Assembly (NCBI GenBank): GCA_002457555.1 | Contig: NTJQ01000007.1 | Coordinates: 1 to 64,000 of the forward strand | DNA: 64,000 nucleotides | DNA from: Marine Group II euryarchaeote MED-G37 | Lineage (GTDB): Archaea; Thermoplasmatota; Poseidoniia; Poseidoniales; Thalassarchaeaceae | Reading direction: 5' to 3' | Shown here: positions 49,757-59,358 of the stretch, piece by piece | Layout: each line of letters starts with the position of its first letter | How positions within the stretch are numbered: position 1 is the stretch's first letter | Position numbers and translations under genes: made by a program | Notes under the pieces: model-generated | What the model was told of the DNA's origin: nothing | Databases searched by the model: none | Seen by the model: only the letters and a program-made list of their open reading frames with translations

Positions 49757-50584
49757 TTATTCCTCTTCAATCGTAGCGATTTTCGCCGCTATCAACAAAA
49801 ATGCGGTGTGTCCCATCGGCTGATTACCCGGCCGCACCCCGCCCCTGCCGGCTTTTGCCCATCGTCTTTCGATTATTTCACCAGCAAATTCTACGACAAG
49901 TCCTTCTTCTTCGACCTTATTCCAGGATTTTTCTAACTGACCAGTGGTAGGGCAATAGCATGCAATCCTTCCTCCAATTCTAAGGGTTTGAGAGATTTCC
50001 GAAACAACCGTCCAAGGTTCTGCGAGATCGAGTATTGCAGCGTCTAGCTCACCACATATTGCTGCTACTTCGGAAGCCGCATTTTGCAAATCCATTTCTA
50101 ATAAATTCCAAGAGGGAAATTCAGCCGAAAACTCAGACATTCTTTCCATATTTCCACGTCCTACTTCAGCATGTTCTGGTCGGTTTTCAACAGAGATTAA
50201 ACACCCCTCTGAACTCATTACATTTGCAAGATTCATTGCAAGGCCTGCAGAGCCATGACCACCTTCCAGTACACGGCTTCCGGCACCTATTCCCATCCAT
50301 GAAATCAGAAATCCAGAATCCTTGATTCCAATTGTTTGCGCCCTTCTATTCATGTTCCGACGAGCCTCAGGTAGAGCGGCTTCTACTATGGTCAAAGATT
50401 TCTGGCCAACAGTGATTCTATCTCCTAATGAAAATCCTTCTAGAAGTGCTGAAGCATCGAACCTTCCAAGCCCCTTAATTTTGACTTCACCAGGGACATT
50501 GTTGACGAGATATGCTCTTCCATCGTCCTCTCTTAGAGCCACCCAATTGGGGGCTTTAGTTGTCGCCCCAGTGCCTGACATCAC
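49757..50584 (-). CDS. tRNA (adenine-N1-)-methyltransferase, TrmI-like
   Basis: ISWMGIGAGSRVLEGGHGSAGLAMNLANVM, DAAILDLAEPWTVVSEISQTLRIGGRIACYCPTTGQ. Confidence 0.85.
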   Translation of the reverse strand: MMSGTGATTKAPNWVALREDDGRAYLVNNVPGEVKIKGLGRFDASALLEGFSLGDRITVGQKSLTIVEAALPEARRNMNRRAQTIGIKDSGFLISWMGIGAGSRVLEGGHGSAGLAMNLANVMSSEGCLISVENRPEHAEVGRGNMERMSEFSAEFPSWNLLEMDLQNAASEVAAICGELDAAILDLAEPWTVVSEISQTLRIGGRIACYCPTTGQLEKSWNKVEEEGLVVEFAGEIIERRWAKAGRGGVRPGNQPMGHTAFLLIAAKIATIEEE

Positions 50585-50650
50585 TAATCCTTGTAACGGT
50601 CATTTAATTCAATACCTTCGATTATTCATTCCGCTAAAAATCCACTTTCT

Positions 50651-50669
50651 ACGACCCCTAAAGGGTCGT
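50651..50669. other. Inverted repeat in divergent intergenic region
   Basis: ACGACCC CTAAA GGGTCGT. Confidence 0.35.
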
Positions 50670-50727
50670 TATTGATTAGAGACATTACTGAGTTATGTAT
50701 AAATGACCAGGATTAGACCATCTTTGC

Positions 50728-53700
50728 ATGGGCTCAGTTACCGGCTTACAGAAAATCTCATGTCTGTCAATGACATTACTCATTCTGACTATGTCTTCAG
50801 TCGGATATTTCATGGTTGAGCAAGAGACTGCAGAGAAGCAAGAATTGCAGGCCAAAGAAATGCCTAGATTTGCAGTTAGCCCAGGCCATACTGTCTTTGG
50901 CGAATATGTCGGTGCTCACTGGTGCGGCCCCTGTATGGGAAGTGCGTCCCCTTCACTGGTTAACTTGAAAAATAGCAATACTGAAGATTTCACCTACATT
51001 TCATTCTTTGAGGGGGCCTCTACCGGTTGGCCTTCCGATGGACCTGTAAATAGACAGAATCACATTATGGCATCATCTAGCGGTTACCCGACATACGCTT
51101 TCGCTGACGAGAACTCAGGCTCCTGCTACAAGGTGGGCTCGGCTGGATCAAATTACTACGACGCAGACTTTAGCGCAGGAGGTTGTATGCATTCCGATGC
51201 TAGTGATTTCAGTATGGAACTTGGAATTGCGCTGAGTTCCGCCGGAGATGTGGTGACTACAACCCTAGACATAACTTACCTTGGTGCTAATGACATCACG
51301 GTGTTTGTATACGGAGCCATAACCGAGAAAATCGGTGCAGAGGCATATGACGATGGAAGTAGACCTCATCATGTATTCAGAGAATGGTTGCTGTCCTCTG
51401 ATGACGATTTCACAGAGGTGACTTTGATACCGAATCAGGTCGAGACATTAACTTGGGATAAACCGCTAGACACAGTACGTTCTGTTGGAGGAAATACTCA
51501 GTGGGATAATTTCTGGCCAGTATTCGCCTTGATGGATGGAGACTATTCAACCTACAATGAGGTCTATGCTGCTATCGACCTAGACATGGGTCCTTTAATC
51601 GATATTGGAATAGTTGACTTTGAGGCCCGAAATTCAAATGCTAACAACGGCTTCGTTTCAGGCGACGTACTCGATCTTGATGTGGATATCGCGAATAATG
51701 GAGCCGAGGCATATAGTGACGGAGGTAGCATAGATATCTATCACCTATCAGGTGGCGAGGAGATTCATTTAGGTGGTATTTCAATCAATCAACTTGCAGT
51801 CGGCGGAACTCAGTCATATACAATTATGTTCGACACTAGCGATATCACTCTAACACCATCCGGTACGTCCTCATTCAGAGCGCGCATCTCTGGAATGGTT
51901 GGTGATCGTGTCCCTTCCAATGACTACCAAGATGGTATCGCTCTTCACGACATGCCTCCAGTGCCCAATCGCCCGGTTGCAGTTGCAGAATCGAGTGTAG
52001 AGCGAGGTACACCAATACAGTTCGAATCTTCTGCTCTACCGAATGATTTGGTCGACGACATGTCAACTATGACCGCAGATTTGCAATACAGCGTTGATGG
52101 CACTGATACTTGGGACGATGAATGGATCACTGCAATCGATATGATAGGAAGTGGTGGTAATTCGCGCTACATTCACACAATTACTCCGCCGATGAATTCC
52201 CAATCTGGATCCTATGATATACGCATGCAATGGACGGATTCTGGTGGCCAAAAATCAGATTGGGAAATCACTGAAAATGCATTTGAATTGAGGAACGCCT
52301 TACCCAAGATCTTAGGACCTGGAGACGATGGTTATGGAGGAATTCCAACCGTAAAGGTCGACACCGTAGAAACAGTCTCGATAGTGGGATTGGTTAGTGA
52401 TGCGGAAACTCCACACGGCGAACTAAATATCGACTCTAATGCTCACCAATTCGTATCATTTGACCCCGAGACACTCGAAATTAGTGTACTATTTGACCAA
52501 ATTTCCTACGATAGTATAGGAAATTCAATTTCTCAGGGGATATTCATCACAGTAGGAGATGGAGAGGACATCAACTCTGGAACTTTGATGTTCAACGTCA
52601 TAGAGAATGGCCAGCCTCGCTGGAGTGGAATTCCAACTCAATCATTCAATGAAGGTGGCTCCTCTAGCTTAGTGCTTACCGAATACGTCAGCGATACTGA
52701 TGATAATGGAAATCCCGTGCCCGCAAATACCCTTTCTCTATCTGTTGTCAGCATCAGTGATGGCACCTTATTGTCTGCCGAAATTTACGATCAGACCCTC
52801 AATGTCGCTGCACTTGATGATGATAATTTCGGTATGGTTGAAATCACAGTTAGAGCCTCCGACGGAGTCAAAGAATCAGATACCGTGATTATTTTCTATG
52901 TCAATAACATTAACGACGCTCCTATAATTGATCTGGGAGAATATTCCAATCCAATCCTCCAGACCGATGACAGATTAACTTTCAACGTCATAGATCTGAT
53001 ATCCGATGTTGACGATTCTGAAGAGGATATATGGATTACAGTAACTACATTTGTTCCAGGGGCGGTGCAATTCAATCCTATTTCTGGACTTGCCACGATG
53101 AGTTGGGAAGATGCTGGCGAGGAGATGGTGACGGTCACTGCAGAAGACCGTCACGGAGCCTCTAGTGCTGCCATAATCACCGTTAGTGTAGTTGATGATC
53201 TACCTCTTCTTTGGGTAGATTCATCGGGATTCGGCGACCTTAGTGTCAATATTTCTTCGACAGATTTCGGTTTGAATCCTAGCGTAACTATAGGAAATGT
53301 CGGAAATCTTGAACTCTCAGAAATTAAAGTAATTTGGAGTGTTTGTAACAGTATTACCGGAATTTGTAATGACTTTGGGACCTCTCATAATATGGGGCCA
53401 TTTATTGTCCTAGCAAATGATGGAGAGGGCCTCAAGATGGCGGATTACCTCACACTTTCGGTAAATGCTGTAGACTCAGAAGGATTCGAACGCTCAACTA
53501 CAGATCAATACAAGGCCTACGCTACAGAGCCTGTTGAAATAACACCCGATGAACCGGGGGATGGCAATAATCAGGAAAAGTCCGGAATATCAGTCATGAC
53601 AGCTGGATTGATGGCAATCGGAATTATGCTCTCAATCGCTCTAGTGATGGGTCTAGCCATTGTATTACAGAGAGGGCGCAGAGATGGCGTAAATGCAGAA

Positions 53701-53889
53701 GTTTACAATTATCAGGAAGAATACGACTATTCGGAGTATGAAGAGCCTGAACCGAGCCCATTGGTAGTTCCTCCACCACCACCTGGAATGGGGCCTCCAT
53801 TGCCACCCGAAGGACTACCTCCGGGTTGGACGATGGAACAATGGAATTACTACGGTGCTGAGTACCTAAAGCGTCGAGAACTGCAATAG
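50728..53889 (+). CDS. Large secreted protein: thioredoxin-like N-terminal domain, CARDB/cadherin-like repeats, TM and Pro-rich tail
   Basis: EYVGAHWCGPCMGSASPSLVNL; SNDYQDGIALHD; VSDGVKESDTVIIFYVNNINDAPIID; C-term PPPPPGMGPPLPPEGLPPGWTMEQWNYYGAEYL. Confidence 0.85.
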   Translation: MGSVTGLQKISCLSMTLLILTMSSVGYFMVEQETAEKQELQAKEMPRFAVSPGHTVFGEYVGAHWCGPCMGSASPSLVNLKNSNTEDFTYISFFEGASTGWPSDGPVNRQNHIMASSSGYPTYAFADENSGSCYKVGSAGSNYYDADFSAGGCMHSDASDFSMELGIALSSAGDVVTTTLDITYLGANDITVFVYGAITEKIGAEAYDDGSRPHHVFREWLLSSDDDFTEVTLIPNQVETLTWDKPLDTVRSVGGNTQWDNFWPVFALMDGDYSTYNEVYAAIDLDMGPLIDIGIVDFEARNSNANNGFVSGDVLDLDVDIANNGAEAYSDGGSIDIYHLSGGEEIHLGGISINQLAVGGTQSYTIMFDTSDITLTPSGTSSFRARISGMVGDRVPSNDYQDGIALHDMPPVPNRPVAVAESSVERGTPIQFESSALPNDLVDDMSTMTADLQYSVDGTDTWDDEWITAIDMIGSGGNSRYIHTITPPMNSQSGSYDIRMQWTDSGGQKSDWEITENAFELRNALPKILGPGDDGYGGIPTVKVDTVETVSIVGLVSDAETPHGELNIDSNAHQFVSFDPETLEISVLFDQISYDSIGNSISQGIFITVGDGEDINSGTLMFNVIENGQPRWSGIPTQSFNEGGSSSLVLTEYVSDTDDNGNPVPANTLSLSVVSISDGTLLSAEIYDQTLNVAALDDDNFGMVEITVRASDGVKESDTVIIFYVNNINDAPIIDLGEYSNPILQTDDRLTFNVIDLISDVDDSEEDIWITVTTFVPGAVQFNPISGLATMSWEDAGEEMVTVTAEDRHGASSAAIITVSVVDDLPLLWVDSSGFGDLSVNISSTDFGLNPSVTIGNVGNLELSEIKVIWSVCNSITGICNDFGTSHNMGPFIVLANDGEGLKMADYLTLSVNAVDSEGFERSTTDQYKAYATEPVEITPDEPGDGNNQEKSGISVMTAGLMAIGIMLSIALVMGLAIVLQRGRRDGVNAEVYNYQEEYDYSEYEEPEPSPLVVPPPPPGMGPPLPPEGLPPGWTMEQWNYYGAEYLKRRELQ

Positions 53890-53962
53890 GTTGTAGTAAG
53901 TTATTTCATAACGCAACTTCAAGAAGGTGCGCAGGACAGGGGAAACCCCGAGGGGATGTGCG

Positions 53963-55993
53963 ATGAGTGAGAAAGAGGTACCTGTTGACCCACTAGATTC
54001 GTGGGAAGATGGTGCCGCATTCGGTGTATCTGCAGAAAAAGATCCTGTCTGCAAGACCCCTGTAGAGAAATGGGCGGAGCAACTTTCCATTGTTTCAACA
54101 GAAGAAGTTCCAATCCCTGAAAAATTGGTGGATCAGGTAATCGGTCAGGAGGCTGCTTCGATAATCGTTCGTAAGGCTTCCGAACAGCGCCGACATATCA
54201 TCATGGTCGGAGAGCCGGGAACTGGAAAATCCATGTTAGCTCGCTCAATGACCGAATTTTTGCCAAAGGAACAACTTGAGGATATTCTGGTTTACCGAAA
54301 TCACGAGGACGAGAACGAACCTAGAATCAGAACAGTTCCTGCAGGCCGAGGGTCCAGTATTATTTCCGAACGTCGTTCACATCTAAAACAACAGAGAGAG
54401 AGGACCAATCGGACTTTACTATTCATCGCTCTAGTCGTCGGCGCAGCTTTGTTACTAGCCACAATATCCTCTGGTGAGATTCTAACATTCATCTTCGGTT
54501 CTTTCCTACTTGTTTTTGGATACTTCTTCCTAAGGACTCGTCTAAGTTCGGGGGATGAGGGAAACATTCCAAAATTACTAGTCAAGCACGACCGTAATGA
54601 AGAGGTGCCGTTTATCGATGCTACTGGAACTCTCGCCGGTGCTTTACTAGGAGATGTTCGACACGATCCATTCCAATCAGGAGCAGATTTAGCCACTCCG
54701 GCTCACGAAAGAGTAGAGCCCGGTGCCGTTCATCGGGCAAACAAGGGTGTACTCTACATCGATGAGATTCGCATGCTAAGAATGGAAGAACAACAAGCTC
54801 TATTGGTTGCAATGCAAGAAAAAGCACTGTCAATATCTGGACGCTCCGAGCGAAGTAGTGGCGCTCTCACTAAGTCAGAACCTGTGCCGACTGACTTCAT
54901 ACTAGTCGCTGCAGGAAATCTGGATAGTATTCAGAACATGCACCCTGCATTGAGAAGCAGAATTCGTGGATATGGTTACGAAGTTTACGTCAATACCGAC
55001 ATGCCGGACACTGAAAGAAATCGTCGAAGGCTAGTGCGCTTCATCGCTCAAGAAGTTAAAAACGAGATGAAGAAAGATAGCGGTAAGTCGATTCCACACT
55101 TTGACAAAGGGGCTATTGGATTGGTTCTGAAAGAAGCCCAGCGTCGAAGTGGTCGCCGTGGAAAACTCTCACTCAGATTACGTGAGTTGGGCGGCTTGGT
55201 AAGGATTGCTGGTGATCTCGCGGCTGAGGAAAAGGCCTCAATAGTACTGTCAGAACATGTCGTGCGCGCGAGAGCGATTGCAAAACCACTGGAACAACAG
55301 GTGGCAGACCGATATCTCGAGCGACAATCTGAATACGCAATGCTAGTCAACAGAGGGGAGCGAATCGGCCGAGTCAATGGCTTAGCAGTTCTCGGTGCCG
55401 ACACAGGTCTTTCCGATTACTCCGGTGTGGTACTTCCAGTCGAGGCAATGGTCACACCCGCTCAGGGCCGCTCGGGACAAGTCATTGCTACTGGTGGTCT
55501 ATCTGACTTGGCTAAGGAATCGGTAACCAATATCAGTGCAGTTGTCAAGAAGTTGACCGGTAAGGATATTCAGGACTACGACTTACACGTGCAATTCCCT
55601 GGAACTCACAATGTCGATGGAGACAGTGCTTCGATTACAATGGCAACCGCAATTATCAGTGCCTTTGAGGGAGTTCCAATCGACCAAAATCTAGCGATGA
55701 CTGGCTCACTATCTGTTCGCGGGGAGGTGTTGCCTATTGGTGGAGTATCGGCTAAGATAGAGGCAGCAGTGAAATCTGGAATAGAGAGAGTGATTATTCC
55801 TCGCAGCAACTTACAAGATGTTCTAATTGATGAAAAGTATGAGTCCATGGTGGAAGTGCTACCCGTTGATTCACTTGACGAAGTATTACAACATGCCTTG
55901 GTTGGAGCAGAGGAGAAGGTCAGTCTGGTAGAGAGGCTGGCCAATGTAATCGATACAATCTCCAGTGGCCCTGACACCCAACCCTCAGCATAA
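53963..55993 (+). CDS. lonB: Archaeal Lon protease (LonB, membrane-anchored)
   Basis: VGEPGTGKSMLARSM, two TMs after Walker A, GVLYIDEIRML, HVQFPGTHNVDGDSASITMATAIIS (catalytic Ser), IEAAVKSGIERVIIP. Confidence 0.96.
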   Translation: MSEKEVPVDPLDSWEDGAAFGVSAEKDPVCKTPVEKWAEQLSIVSTEEVPIPEKLVDQVIGQEAASIIVRKASEQRRHIIMVGEPGTGKSMLARSMTEFLPKEQLEDILVYRNHEDENEPRIRTVPAGRGSSIISERRSHLKQQRERTNRTLLFIALVVGAALLLATISSGEILTFIFGSFLLVFGYFFLRTRLSSGDEGNIPKLLVKHDRNEEVPFIDATGTLAGALLGDVRHDPFQSGADLATPAHERVEPGAVHRANKGVLYIDEIRMLRMEEQQALLVAMQEKALSISGRSERSSGALTKSEPVPTDFILVAAGNLDSIQNMHPALRSRIRGYGYEVYVNTDMPDTERNRRRLVRFIAQEVKNEMKKDSGKSIPHFDKGAIGLVLKEAQRRSGRRGKLSLRLRELGGLVRIAGDLAAEEKASIVLSEHVVRARAIAKPLEQQVADRYLERQSEYAMLVNRGERIGRVNGLAVLGADTGLSDYSGVVLPVEAMVTPAQGRSGQVIATGGLSDLAKESVTNISAVVKKLTGKDIQDYDLHVQFPGTHNVDGDSASITMATAIISAFEGVPIDQNLAMTGSLSVRGEVLPIGGVSAKIEAAVKSGIERVIIPRSNLQDVLIDEKYESMVEVLPVDSLDEVLQHALVGAEEKVSLVERLANVIDTISSGPDTQPSA

Positions 55994-56067
55994 TCTTGCA
56001 GTTTATGGCTAGTTCCTCGGAACGCCTAATTCAAGTTCCGTCTTCACGCCGTTAGGTAGGGGATTGG

Positions 56068-56931
56068 ATGCCGGCACCAGCAATAATAGTCCATGGAGGA
56101 GCAGGAGCAGGGCCTGAGAGATTATCCAATCTGCGACCCGCAATTGAAGCAGCACGTCTTGTTTTTGAATCGGGTGGAGATGCAATTCAAGCTGCGGTAG
56201 AGGCATGTGTCGTGCTTGAAGATGATCCAGTCTTCAATGCGGGAACGGGTAGTGTGATGAGAAATGATGGTTCTGTGCTAACCGATGCGTCTTTACAGGT
56301 CTCAGATGGAAGGATGGGCTTTGTTGCAGTAATGGAAAATACCCCCAATCCCATTCGTATTTGTGTCGACCTTCTCGACGAAGAAATCAATGGTCTTGCT
56401 GGAACAGGCGCTCGAGTATGGGCGGATGAACGTGGTCACCTGAATGCACCCGTAGTTGGAAGGCCACCAAAAGGCAACAAAGGTGATGTGGGTGAATTAG
56501 GCGGCTCTATGCCCGAATTACAAACTGACACTGTTGGTGCTATTGCTAGAGACTCATCAGGCTTAATCGCCGCCGCAACCAGTACAGGAGGGACCTCCCA
56601 TAGGCCAGCAGGTAGAGTCGGAGACGTCCCATTACCTGGTTGTGGTTTCTGGGTACAGGACGGCTTGGGAGTCGCCGCTACGGGGGTTGGTGAAGCGATT
56701 ACAACGGCCTTACTTTCATATCGCGTGCATCAAAAAATTCAGAATCTTGATAAATTCAAATCTAAACATGTTCATCTAAATCTTGAATCCGGAATGCGAT
56801 GGGGGATTAGGGAATTAATCGAACCTGAAACAGCAGTTGGAATCATCTCATTAGCATCTGAAGGAGAAGGTTGTGGAGCCGCTAATACCGATATGCCCTG
56901 GGCGACCTGGTGTTCTCCTCTTGAATTATGA
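56068..56931 (+). CDS. Isoaspartyl peptidase / plant-type asparaginase (Ntn hydrolase)
   Basis: IIVHGGAGAG, FNAGTGSVMRNDGSVLTDASLQ, autocleavage Thr in QTDTVGAIARDSSGLIAAATSTGG. Confidence 0.92.
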   Translation: MPAPAIIVHGGAGAGPERLSNLRPAIEAARLVFESGGDAIQAAVEACVVLEDDPVFNAGTGSVMRNDGSVLTDASLQVSDGRMGFVAVMENTPNPIRICVDLLDEEINGLAGTGARVWADERGHLNAPVVGRPPKGNKGDVGELGGSMPELQTDTVGAIARDSSGLIAAATSTGGTSHRPAGRVGDVPLPGCGFWVQDGLGVAATGVGEAITTALLSYRVHQKIQNLDKFKSKHVHLNLESGMRWGIRELIEPETAVGIISLASEGEGCGAANTDMPWATWCSPLEL

Positions 56932-56995
56932 TTCTGCATTGACGGGGATGCGCTTAAACATGGGTCGCTGGTCGGCCCGCCGTTGGAGGCATCAA

Positions 56996-57271
56996 ATGTC
57001 GGACATAGAGAAACGTGTTCAGCAAATTGCTCAAGTTCTAGGTCAGTTAGAGGACACTCAAGTTCCGCGTAACATTCGTAACTCTTCCAGAGATGCTGCT
57101 GAGAAATGGCTTCTTAACAAAGATAAGGAAATGGATATCCGCTTAGGGATGACTGCTAGTATTCTAGACGAAATTTTTAATGATGCAAATTTGCCAATTC
57201 ATTATGGTCCACTTTGTCTGCAAATTCAAACCGCTTTAGAGGCTCTATTGAATGAGGTCCGGGGCTCCTAA
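56996..57271 (+). CDS. UPF0147 family archaeal protein
   Basis: MSDIEKRVQQIAQVLGQLEDTQVPRNIRNSSRDAAEKWLLNKDKEMDIRLGMTASILDEIFNDANLP; start trimmed. Confidence 0.88.
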   Translation: MSDIEKRVQQIAQVLGQLEDTQVPRNIRNSSRDAAEKWLLNKDKEMDIRLGMTASILDEIFNDANLPIHYGPLCLQIQTALEALLNEVRGS

Positions 57272-57312
57272 GCCTTGAAGTGCAATAGGCAGGCTTCGTT
57301 ATTGGGGATATC

Positions 57313-58428
57313 TTGTCTGATTGGACTAACCTTTCGTTTGCGAATGTAGCTACAACATCTCCCGCGGCGCATAATGCCTCTTTGGCTTGGTCCGATGCTC
57401 TTGCTAGAGGTGGAGCAGCCGAGTTTGATGGTAAAGCCGAGAAAAATGGCATGCTACCCCTTCGCCATGCAACTGCTAGATTACTTTCATGTGGGATTGA
57501 AGATGTTTGCGTGGGCTCTAGCGCAACGGAGTTACTTTGTTCCATTGCTTGGGCTGTTTGGCCAGAAGAAGGTAGTAATGTAGTCTCTACAAGATCTTCC
57601 TTTCCTTCAACTGTTTATCCATGGTCAAGAGTTGCTGAAGCAAGTGGGGCGGAAATCCGTCTAGCAGAACACGATTCAAACCTTTATACAAATCCAAAAG
57701 ACATTCTAAAATTAATCGATGAAAGTACATCGGTGGTTACCCTCTCTCATGTTGAGTTTTCAAATGGACAGAGATATGATATTGAAAAATTCGCAAAAGC
57801 TGCACATTCTGTTGGTGCAGTACTAGTAATCGATGCGACCCAATCGATGGGTATGTTCCCAATCGAGGCCCCATCTTGTGGCGCAGACGTAATTGTATCC
57901 TCAGGATACAAGTGGCTTCGGGGTACTTACGGGGCCGCAGTAGGGTATATTTCTCCTTCAATTCGCTCAAAACTGAGTCCTGGCTTAGTTGGATTTCGGA
58001 GTCATGCAGATATTTGGGATTTACGGGCAGATAGGATGGATCTCCCAGAAGATGCTAGTAAATTCGAGTACACAACGATTCACTTCGGAGCGGCATTAGG
58101 ATTGGCTGCTGCGGTAGAAGAAATTTGTGAAATCGGAATTGAGGAGGTTTGGCGACATGACTTGATTCTCGCAGAGACTGTTGTAACTGGTGCAAATCAT
58201 CTAGGTATTGGAGTGGTTTCTCCCATGTCTGCTGAGGAAAGGAGTGCAATCGTAAGCCTACGTTTACCAGATGGAGTTAGCAGTGAGGTAGTTGCACAAA
58301 GACTCCAAGACGAATATTCGATTTTAGTCACAAGCAGGTCTGGATTTCTGAGAGTATCCCCTCATATCGATAATTCTATTGAACAGGTAAATTCTCTAAT
58401 TTCAGCGCTTGAAGAAATCCTAAATTAG
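57313..58428 (+). CDS. Class V aminotransferase (cysteine desulfurase/selenocysteine lyase-like)
   Basis: VVTLSHVEFSNGQRYDIEKFAKAAHSVGAVLVIDATQSMGMFPIEAPSCGADVIVSSGYKWLRGTYG (PLP Lys). Confidence 0.85.
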   Translation: MSDWTNLSFANVATTSPAAHNASLAWSDALARGGAAEFDGKAEKNGMLPLRHATARLLSCGIEDVCVGSSATELLCSIAWAVWPEEGSNVVSTRSSFPSTVYPWSRVAEASGAEIRLAEHDSNLYTNPKDILKLIDESTSVVTLSHVEFSNGQRYDIEKFAKAAHSVGAVLVIDATQSMGMFPIEAPSCGADVIVSSGYKWLRGTYGAAVGYISPSIRSKLSPGLVGFRSHADIWDLRADRMDLPEDASKFEYTTIHFGAALGLAAAVEEICEIGIEEVWRHDLILAETVVTGANHLGIGVVSPMSAEERSAIVSLRLPDGVSSEVVAQRLQDEYSILVTSRSGFLRVSPHIDNSIEQVNSLISALEEILN

Positions 58429-59031
58429 ATGGGGTTGTAATATTCCTGCTGCAATGATAAACATTACTGCAGCGATTGACAAATCGATATACCTCCAAAC
58501 CTCAGGCTTATTGAGAGCCTCTGATAGGCTTCTGGCTCCATAACCCAAGGAGAAGAAGAAGACGAATGAAGCAGTGGCTGCACCGATTCCAAAAGCTAGT
58601 CTTTCATCTCCAGCATAACGACTAGAAGTCCCTCCGATCAGCAACAATGTATCGACATAAACATGAGGATTCAGAAAGGTGAAAGCAGCCGCAGCGGCGA
58701 TTGTGGGGGCGAGTTCATTTTCTCCCTCGCCCTCAGTAGTCATTCCTAAAGGATTCATTGCCGATTTTATTCTCAATAATCCATAACTTACTAGGAATAT
58801 CGAGGCACCCACTGCGATAATAAATTCTGCACCTTCTATTCTTGATAATATACTTCCCATGCCCAACACACCTGCGGTGATTAACACAGCATCAAAAACA
58901 GAACAAGCCAAGCATACAGCAAATACATGAGAACGCATTAGCCCCTGTCTCATTACGAAGACATTCTGTGGCCCTAGGGCCAAAATCAACCCAATGCTGA
59001 GAGCGAATCCTTCCAAAGCCGAACCGAGCAT
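58420..59031 (-). CDS. LysE/ArgO-family amino acid exporter
   Basis: GFALSIGLILALGPQNVFVMRQGL; FLNPHVYVDTLLLIGG. Confidence 0.88.
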   Translation of the reverse strand: MLGSALEGFALSIGLILALGPQNVFVMRQGLMRSHVFAVCLACSVFDAVLITAGVLGMGSILSRIEGAEFIIAVGASIFLVSYGLLRIKSAMNPLGMTTEGEGENELAPTIAAAAAFTFLNPHVYVDTLLLIGGTSSRYAGDERLAFGIGAATASFVFFFSLGYGARSLSEALNKPEVWRYIDLSIAAVMFIIAAGILQPHLI

Positions 59032-59086
59032 AGTAAGCCGTCACAAACGATATTGAAAACCGTTGAGGCTTGGATAAAGAGCCAAT

Positions 59087-59242
59087 TCATGCACTTCGGC
59101 GCTCTACAGCCTTCTTTCGAAGTCCCGTGTATCCGCACTTTCGGCAGACACTAACCTTGGCGCCACGGTGGGTGGCACTGCACTTCATGCAAATCCACTT
59201 GTGGAGCAGACGTCCCTCTGCTTCTGGAAACCGCTGAGCCAT
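59087..59242 (-). CDS. rpl40e: Ribosomal protein L40e
   Basis: [51 protein letters not shown]. Confidence 0.9.
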   Translation of the reverse strand: MAQRFPEAEGRLLHKWICMKCSATHRGAKVSVCRKCGYTGLRKKAVERRSA

Positions 59243-59358
59243 ACAAGCGCGGCGACCCAACTCTCCTTCATAATCCATTCCCAACTGCTACTGGTGTTAA
59301 TTCACAGTCACTTCCAGACCAATGGTTTCATACACCCTCGCTGAAGCACAGCATTACG

